Positions 24,218 through 25,113 of a stretch of DNA of 25,113 bases are shown piece after piece. Under the pieces are notes generated by a model, which was not told the DNA's origin, searched no databases, and saw nothing but the letters and a program-made list of their open reading frames with translations. This stretch comes from JBBKXJ01 sp037969395 (GTDB taxonomy: Bacteria; Pseudomonadota; Gammaproteobacteria; Pseudomonadales; JAUIET01). Positions within the stretch are counted from its first letter, which is position 1, and every line of letters begins with the position of its first letter. The stretch is from positions 1-25,113 of the forward strand of contig JBBKXJ010000130.1 of NCBI GenBank assembly GCA_037969395.1. Direction: 5' to 3'. The position numbers and the translations under genes are program-made.

Positions 24218-25113
24218 ATGACTGCCAAACCTGATGAACTACAAAGCCGGTTAATCGAACATCTGACGTGTTTATATCCCGCTGAGAATTTGCCCGTACT
24301 CGCTGACCAGCTTATTGCCACCATGAAGCTGGCAGAGAACTGCGACGCACCGTTGCGCCATCAAAATCAGTGGAGTGAAGCTGACAGCGTACTGATCACT
24401 TATGGCGACAGCATTATCGATGCTGACGAAAAACCGCTGGTCACACTAAAGCGTTTTTTAGACACGCATCTACGCGACACTATGTCGGCAGTGCATGTGC
24501 TGCCGTTCTTTCCGTATAGTTCAGACGACGGTTTTTCGGTGATGGATTATCTCGCAGTTAATCCTTCCCTCGGAGAGTGGGAAGACATTTCTGCGCTAGC
24601 CGGCGACTATAAGCTTATGGCCGACCTGGTGATCAATCATATGTCGGCCCGCAGCCGCTGGTTTGATAACTTCAAAAATCGCGTTGACCCGGGCAAAGAT
24701 TACTTCTTCGAGGCTGCTCCTGAAGATGACCTGAGTGAGGTCGTTAGACCGAGAAATTCACCGCTGCTAAACGCGATTGAAACAGCCGATGGCACGCGGC
24801 ATGTGTGGTGTACGTTCAGTGCTGATCAGGTAGATCTGAACTTCAAAAACCCGCAAGTATTAATCGAATTCGTCAATATTGTGCAGCATTATTTGCAGCG
24901 GGGCGTCAAAATCTTTCGTCTGGACGCGGTTGCCTTTCTGTGGAAAGAAGCCGGCACGGCGTGCATCCACCTGCAGCAAACGCATGAGGTCATCAAGCTA
25001 CTGCGCACGCTGATAGAGCACCATACGCACGATGCGATTATCATCTCCGAGACCAATGTGCCCAATCGGGAAAACCTCACCTATTTTGGCAACGCCAACG
25101 AAGCGCATATTAT
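24218..25113 (+). CDS. GH13_18 phosphorylase, glucosylglycerate or sucrose phosphorylase (cut by window end)
   Basis: This is the N-terminal 298 codons of a sucrose-phosphorylase-family enzyme that cleaves a glucoside with phosphate to yield glucose-1-phosphate. Visible blocks are VLPFFPYSSDDGFSVMDY, LMADLVINHMSARSRWF, nucleophile D236 in FRLDAVAFLWKEAGT and acid/base E278 in IIISETNVPN. The RLDAVAFLWKE context is the form I associate with glucosylglycerate phosphorylases, and the upstream synthase and phosphatase point the same way. Sucrose phosphorylase is the alternative, since sucrose is also made in this cluster. The start is ATG 24218, 9 nt after the previous stop; no strong ribosome site is seen, so coupling is likely. 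The C-terminus lies outside the window. Confidence 0.88.
   Translation, partial: MTAKPDELQSRLIEHLTCLYPAENLPVLADQLIATMKLAENCDAPLRHQNQWSEADSVLITYGDSIIDADEKPLVTLKRFLDTHLRDTMSAVHVLPFFPYSSDDGFSVMDYLAVNPSLGEWEDISALAGDYKLMADLVINHMSARSRWFDNFKNRVDPGKDYFFEAAPEDDLSEVVRPRNSPLLNAIETADGTRHVWCTFSADQVDLNFKNPQVLIEFVNIVQHYLQRGVKIFRLDAVAFLWKEAGTACIHLQQTHEVIKLLRTLIEHHTHDAIIISETNVPNRENLTYFGNANEAHI

Overview
The window looks like chromosomal DNA of a marine or halophilic gammaproteobacterium. The evidence is a short gammaproteobacterial-type CsrA, a KatG with an export signal, a c-di-GMP/phosphorelay locus, and a sucrose plus glucosylglycerate-type compatible-solute cluster of the kind found in salt-adapted proteobacteria. 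Base composition is moderate and fairly even. I cannot assign a genus. I saw no rRNA, tRNA, CRISPR array, phage gene or insertion sequence.

Region 1 (1-2.8 kb) holds a palindromic intergenic element with nested inverted repeats (6-176), a mostly empty stretch with at most a coding remnant, a class V aminotransferase-fold gene on the minus strand, and csrA on the plus strand. A hairpin between csrA and katG has a run of eight U on the katG side.

Region 2 (2.8-9.6 kb) holds two minus-strand genes for exported proteins: a catalase-peroxidase with a signal peptide and a metzincin-like zinc metalloprotease with PPC-like domains. The metalloprotease has a long leader with two well-spaced ribosome-binding sites. 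Next come a plus-strand alanine-glyoxylate-type aminotransferase and a convergent, slightly overlapping trypsin-like serine protease. The protease has no ATG, and its signal peptide seems to start at an AUU codon.

Region 3 (9.6-14.3 kb) is a four-gene signalling locus: a sensor-less histidine kinase, a REC-GGDEF-EAL protein with an altered EAL domain, a REC-histidine kinase hybrid and a stand-alone REC protein. None has a DNA-binding output domain. The visible outputs are c-di-GMP and protein-protein phosphotransfer. A 13-bp perfect hairpin ends the cluster and contains the last stop codon.

Region 4 (14.5-15.9 kb) is a decayed long-type acyl-CoA dehydrogenase gene. It has lost an internal segment, including the part expected to carry the catalytic base, and has an in-frame TAG.

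Region 5 (16.1 kb to the end) is the most coherent system. It runs: sucrose-phosphate synthase fused to a phosphatase domain, amylosucrase (20-bp overlap), a HAD phosphatase/PlsC acyltransferase fusion, an MPGP-family phosphatase, a GT81-like glucosyl-3-phosphoglycerate synthase, and a GH13_18 phosphorylase cut by the window end. Together they could make sucrose and glucosylglycerate, then recover the glucose as alpha-glucan (amylosucrase) or glucose-1-phosphate (phosphorylase). This would be a make-and-recycle module for compatible solutes, with a membrane-lipid enzyme inside it.
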